Shown piece after piece: positions 5,300 to 8,674 of a stretch of DNA of 8,674 bases. Position numbers and translations under genes: made by a program. Location of the stretch: NCBI RefSeq assembly GCF_030826625.1, contig NZ_JAPJNQ010000089.1:1-8674 (forward strand), given 5' to 3'. The notes under the pieces are model-generated. The model did not search any database, was not told the origin of the DNA, and saw nothing but the letters and a program-made list of their open reading frames with translations. The DNA comes from Corynebacterium sp. GTDB lineage: Bacteria > Actinomycetota > Actinomycetes > Mycobacteriales > Mycobacteriaceae. Each line of letters begins with the position of its first letter. The stretch's first letter is position 1.

Positions 5300-8086
5300 A
5301 TGATCAGCACCCATTTAGAGACTTTTCGCGACCAACTGACTTACGAGCTTGATCCATTTCAAATCCAAGGGTGCACAGCCGTGGAAAACGGCCACGGGGT
5401 GTTGGTCTGTGCCCCGACGGGTGCTGGAAAAACGGTGGTTGGCGAATTTGCGGTTTCGCTTGCGCTGTCACGTGGAACGAAGTGTTTCTACACCACGCCG
5501 ATCAAAGCCTTAAGCAACCAGAAATTCCATGACTTAGTCGCCGCTCATGGCGAAGACGCAGTGGGATTGCTTACTGGGGATGTGTCCTTCCAACCCGATG
5601 CTGAGATCGTGGTCATGACCACTGAAGTCCTACGGAACATGATTTATGCGAAATCACCCGCGCTGGATCGTCTCACTCACGTCGTAATGGACGAAATTCA
5701 CTTTCTCGCAGACCAGTCGCGCGGTGCTGTCTGGGAAGAAGTCATCCTCAATCTGGAAGAACATGTCTCGATCATTGGATTGTCGGCGACGGTGTCCAAT
5801 TCTGAAGAGTTTGGTCGCTGGCTTTCGGCGGTGCGGGGTGATACCGAAGTCATCGTGTCTGAAGATCGGCCGGTGCCATTGGAGCAGTGGATGCTGATTG
5901 GGCAGAAAGTTTTTCCACTGTTCAGCCCCGGCGATGACAATAATGAGAACAAGCAAGTTAATGCCGAATTGCAGCGTCGCGTAGCACGCTTAGAAGCAGG
6001 CGACGTTGCCGACGGTCGTGATGATTATCGTCCGGGGCAGGGCTTTCGTTCGCGAACTCGCTCCGGTGGTTCTCGCAGTGGTGCGGTGCGCCCGCAAGAC
6101 CGCTACCGGCCGTTGGGCAGGCCGGAAGTCCTACGCATCTTGCAGGGGCAGAACATGCTGCCTGCCATCATCTTCATTTTTTCACGCGCTGGTTGCGATG
6201 GTGCTTTGTACCAGTGCTTACGCTCGAAGATGGAGCTGACTGACCCGGATGAACAGGCCACGATCGCTGAAATCATCGACGAGGGAGTTGAAGGCATCCC
6301 GGAAGAAGATCTAGAACTCCTGAGATTCGCACAATGGCGTAAAGCGCTGATCCGCGGTTTCGCAGCACATCACGCGGGGATGTTACCTGCATTCCGCCAT
6401 ATCGTCGAAGAGCTGTTTGTTCGAGGCCTGGTGCGAGCGGTATTCGCCACCGAAACACTGGCGCTTGGAATCAATATGCCGGCTCGCAGCGTGGTGCTAG
6501 AAAAGCTCGTGAAATTTAACGGCGAAGCCCACATGGAGTTAACACCAGGCCAATACACCCAATTGACTGGACGTGCTGGGCGCCGTGGCATCGACACGTT
6601 AGGAAATGCAGTGGTGCAGTGGGCTCCGGCGATGGATCCGCAGCGTGTCGCCGACCTTGCATCGACGCGGACGTATCCGCTTATTTCGACGTTTGAACCT
6701 GGCTACAACATGGCGATCAACCTGCTCAACAATTTGGGAATGGACGATGCACTGCGCCTGCTGGAAAAGTCATTTGCGCAGTACCAGGCCGACGGTTCAG
6801 TCGTGGAAGAAACTCGAGAGATTGAGCGAGCGGTCCATCGCGTCGACAAGCTTCGTGAGCAACTCAACGAAGCGATTGCTGCGTTTGCACCACCGATTAT
6901 TGATGAACAGGATCCGGCACAGCTGCTGTCCGAGTATGTAGAGTTGCGCAAACGACTCAGTGTGGAAGAAAAGTCGGTGAAATCTCGGGCGCGGGATGAT
7001 CGTGCCGACGAGACCCGGGCGATCCTGGCGAAGCTACAAATTGGTGATGTGATCGCGTTGCCAAGTAAGAAACGCCCAGTACTGGCCGTCGTCAACACTC
7101 CGGCAAATCAAACTGCCGATCCACGGCCATGGATCACGACGGAAAAAGGCTGGTCTGCGCGCATTGATGCATCGGGATTCGAAAATCCTCCTGCGCTGGT
7201 CGGACGTATGAAGCTTCCAGGTAAAGCGCTGAAGAACCCGCGGCGCCACAGTCACATCGTCGTGGATAAATTCATGAAAGAAAAATACCCACGGCCAAAG
7301 AAGATGAAGATGCGGGCGCGGGCACGCGATACCGAGCGAATCAAATCGTTACGTTCTCAGATGAAAAACCATCCAGCGCACGCCTGGCCAGCGATGGAAC
7401 GCGAGCAGCTTACCCAACTAGCGCAGAAATACTTGCGCAGGAAAGGTGAACTCGACAAGCTTCAAAACACCGTCGACAAAGCTACGGAAACCCTCGGCGA
7501 TATGTTACGTCGCATCATTGATTTGCTGACCGAACTGGACTATGTCGACATTATCGACGGTGAACCAGTCGTCAGCGCAGAAGGTGAAAAGCTCGCCCAA
7601 GTGCACAATGCCTCGGACCTGCTGGTGGCGCAGTGTTTGAAACGCGGGGTTTGGCAAGAGCTCGACCCAGCAGAACTCGCGGGCGTGGTCTCGATGTGCA
7701 CGTTCGAAAACCGACGCGCGACTGGTAACCAACAAGTCGAAGGTATCAGCGATGAAATGACACGGGCGATGGAGAACACTCTGCGCCTGTGGCAGGAGCT
7801 CGTCACCGATGAGCGACGTCATAACTTGCCGCCGACGCGCGAACCGGAGCCCGGCTTTAGTATCGCCATTCATCAATGGTGTGCAGGAGCACCGCTGGGG
7901 TATTGCTTGGCCGCAGCGAACGAATCTGGTGCGGAGCTGACCCCAGGTGATTTCGTACGGTGGTGCCGCCAAGTCATCGATTTGCTACAGCAAGTGGCAA
8001 AGACAGGCTATAGCGCTGAGATTAAACGCATCGCTGGTCAGGCTATTGGCGCGATTAACCGCGGCGTGGTGGCTATTGGCAGTTAA
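5300..8086 (+). CDS. helY: HelY-type Ski2-like DExH RNA/DNA helicase
   Basis: A 928-residue superfamily 2 helicase of the Ski2/Mtr4-like group, cytoplasmic, ATP-dependent, probably acting on RNA; its physiological role in actinobacteria is not well settled. Motifs in order: Q21 upstream of motif I, Walker A APTGAGKT (38-45), TTPIKALSNQK (65-75), LLTGD (90-94), TTEVLRNM (107-114), Walker B DEIH (131-134), SAT (162-164), FIFSRAGC (292-299), ATETLALGINMPA (383-395) and QYTQLTGRAGRRG (418-430). All catalytic motifs are intact. An Arg/Ser/Gly-rich linker (about 236-270) separates the two RecA-like domains. Residues 500-740 form charged, partly coiled-coil stretches around a small beta-rich region (IGDVIALPSKKRPVLAVV, 581-598) that may be the KOW/arch-like insertion. 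About 745-925 is the DSHCT domain typical of Ski2-like helicases. Length matches mycobacterial HelY (about 906). Only 11 bases follow the tatC stop and no ribosome binding site is seen, so expression may rely on read-through or a leaderless start. Confidence 0.94.
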   Translation: MISTHLETFRDQLTYELDPFQIQGCTAVENGHGVLVCAPTGAGKTVVGEFAVSLALSRGTKCFYTTPIKALSNQKFHDLVAAHGEDAVGLLTGDVSFQPDAEIVVMTTEVLRNMIYAKSPALDRLTHVVMDEIHFLADQSRGAVWEEVILNLEEHVSIIGLSATVSNSEEFGRWLSAVRGDTEVIVSEDRPVPLEQWMLIGQKVFPLFSPGDDNNENKQVNAELQRRVARLEAGDVADGRDDYRPGQGFRSRTRSGGSRSGAVRPQDRYRPLGRPEVLRILQGQNMLPAIIFIFSRAGCDGALYQCLRSKMELTDPDEQATIAEIIDEGVEGIPEEDLELLRFAQWRKALIRGFAAHHAGMLPAFRHIVEELFVRGLVRAVFATETLALGINMPARSVVLEKLVKFNGEAHMELTPGQYTQLTGRAGRRGIDTLGNAVVQWAPAMDPQRVADLASTRTYPLISTFEPGYNMAINLLNNLGMDDALRLLEKSFAQYQADGSVVEETREIERAVHRVDKLREQLNEAIAAFAPPIIDEQDPAQLLSEYVELRKRLSVEEKSVKSRARDDRADETRAILAKLQIGDVIALPSKKRPVLAVVNTPANQTADPRPWITTEKGWSARIDASGFENPPALVGRMKLPGKALKNPRRHSHIVVDKFMKEKYPRPKKMKMRARARDTERIKSLRSQMKNHPAHAWPAMEREQLTQLAQKYLRRKGELDKLQNTVDKATETLGDMLRRIIDLLTELDYVDIIDGEPVVSAEGEKLAQVHNASDLLVAQCLKRGVWQELDPAELAGVVSMCTFENRRATGNQQVEGISDEMTRAMENTLRLWQELVTDERRHNLPPTREPEPGFSIAIHQWCAGAPLGYCLAAANESGAELTPGDFVRWCRQVIDLLQQVAKTGYSAEIKRIAGQAIGAINRGVVAIGS

Positions 8087-8094
8087 CGAGTTCT

Positions 8095-8102
8095 AGGTAG
8101 GG
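8095..8102 (+). promoter_or_regulatory. Ribosome binding site (or -10 element) before fxsA
   Basis: AGGTAGGG ends eight bases before the ATG at 8111 and resembles a Shine-Dalgarno, supporting this start. The overlapping TAGGGT (8098-8103), seven bases before the ATG, also fits the loose TAnnnT -10 form, so a leaderless start cannot be excluded. Confidence 0.45.
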
Positions 8103-8110
8103 TAGTGGGC

Positions 8111-8674
8111 ATGCCATTCGTGATCTTGTTTTTCTATATGCTCGCCGAATTCCTGGCGTTTTGGGCGGTCGCTAGCCTGATTGGTTTCGGGTGGGCTCTC
8201 GTCGCATTATTGGCCACGGTCGTGCTGGGTCTTGTGATCACGCGTGTGGAGCTACGCCGGGTTGCGGCCACCCAGGCATCATTGGTGCAGCGATTGCAGG
8301 CACAGCGTCGAGGCAGGTTTGGCAATGAGCTAGACGACGAGCAGCTGCAAACGTTGAATTCTACGCAGAGCCGAAAATCTGCTGGCGATATCGGACTAAC
8401 GTTGGCTGGTGCTTTGCTGTTGAGCATTCCCGGATTCGCCACTGCAATCATTGGTCTGCTGCTGGTTTTTCCACTTACGCGGCCAATTATTCGGGGTTTT
8501 TTGCTGGGACGCATGCAGCGCAGCGTGGAGAAACTTGGTGTGCGTTTTTTCGAAGCATCGCCAACCGGCCGGAAAACCGCTAGCTACGGCAGCTTTGGGT
8601 TTGTTCCAGGTCACGGGGATGCTGCTAAGGATAGTCAATCTGATGATTTTCATGGCTCTGGTTCTGCCCCTGTT
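8111..8674 (+). CDS. fxsA: FxsA-family membrane protein (3' end beyond window)
   Basis: Open from ATG 8111 to the last base of the window (188 codons, no stop), so the gene is cut by the window edge, not broken. Seen: two hydrophobic N-terminal segments (about 3-20 and 24-44), a cytoplasmic charged stretch with ITRVELRR (43-50) and LVQRLQAQRRGRF (58-70), then a third hydrophobic segment (about 95-120) with the family's SIPGFATAIIGLLLVFPLTRPIIR signature (105-128), and a hydrophilic Gly/Ser/Asp-rich tail from about 150. Known: E. coli FxsA was named as a suppressor of phage T7 exclusion by F plasmids when overproduced; its normal role is unknown, and the name should not be read as a phage-defence function. 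It follows helY by 24 nt on the same strand and may be co-transcribed. Confidence 0.87.
   Translation, partial: MPFVILFFYMLAEFLAFWAVASLIGFGWALVALLATVVLGLVITRVELRRVAATQASLVQRLQAQRRGRFGNELDDEQLQTLNSTQSRKSAGDIGLTLAGALLLSIPGFATAIIGLLLVFPLTRPIIRGFLLGRMQRSVEKLGVRFFEASPTGRKTASYGSFGFVPGHGDAAKDSQSDDFHGSGSAPV

Noticed and set aside
8041..8080. 10-bp direct repeat GGCTATTGGC at 8041 and 8071
   Set aside because: Both copies encode Ala-Ile-Gly in the same reading frame at the helY C-terminus; a single pair with identical coding is not a convincing repeat element.
1..8674. CRISPR arrays, insertion sequences, tRNA or rRNA genes, phage or toxin-antitoxin genes
   Set aside because: None seen. The window is almost wholly coding with conserved housekeeping-type genes on one strand and no gap longer than 72 nt.

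Overview
This window is a compact, single-strand (+) gene block from an actinobacterium, most likely Corynebacterium or a close, proteasome-lacking relative. The reasons are the moderate GC content (judged by eye), the Pup C-terminus with its corynebacterial-looking core, and the gene order pup - pafA - pafB - pafC - tatA - tatC - helY - fxsA. Genus is an inference; the actinobacterial assignment is firm, because Pup, PafA and PafBC together are essentially actinobacterial hallmarks.

Layout. Pup (15-227) and the Pup ligase PafA (224-1660) overlap by four bases (GTGA). In mycobacteria the 20S proteasome genes prcB and prcA follow pup; here there is no room for them, so this locus is of the type where pupylation occurs without a proteasome next to it. 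After a 53-nt gap with a good ribosome binding site come the two WYL-domain regulators pafB (1714-2733) and pafC (2730-3776), overlapping by ATGA. A 72-nt gap carries the tatA ribosome binding site and a weak hairpin. The Tat export genes tatA (3849-4163) and tatC (4194-5288) are separated by 30 nt holding a small hairpin plus T-run. Eleven bases later begins a large Ski2-like helicase, helY (5300-8086), then after 24 nt an FxsA-family membrane protein (8111 to the window end, cut off by the window).

How the genes fit together. Pup, ending in Gly-Gly-Gln, must be deamidated by Dop (not in the window, probably just upstream) before PafA attaches it to lysines of target proteins. PafB and PafC act together as a transcriptional activator of DNA-damage genes in mycobacteria. 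TatA and TatC form the minimal core of the twin-arginine translocase for folded proteins. HelY is a DExH helicase whose linkage to this block is conserved but whose role is not well settled. No gap exceeds 72 nt and no strong terminator is seen, so long read-through transcripts are likely, possibly with internal starts.

Novelty. I see no undescribed system here: all eight genes belong to known families in a known order. The points most worth a second look are the direct pup-pafA junction without prcBA, the extremely Gln/Asn-rich tail of TatA, the hairpin and missing Shine-Dalgarno between tatA and tatC, and the Arg/Ser/Gly-rich linker inside the helicase core.
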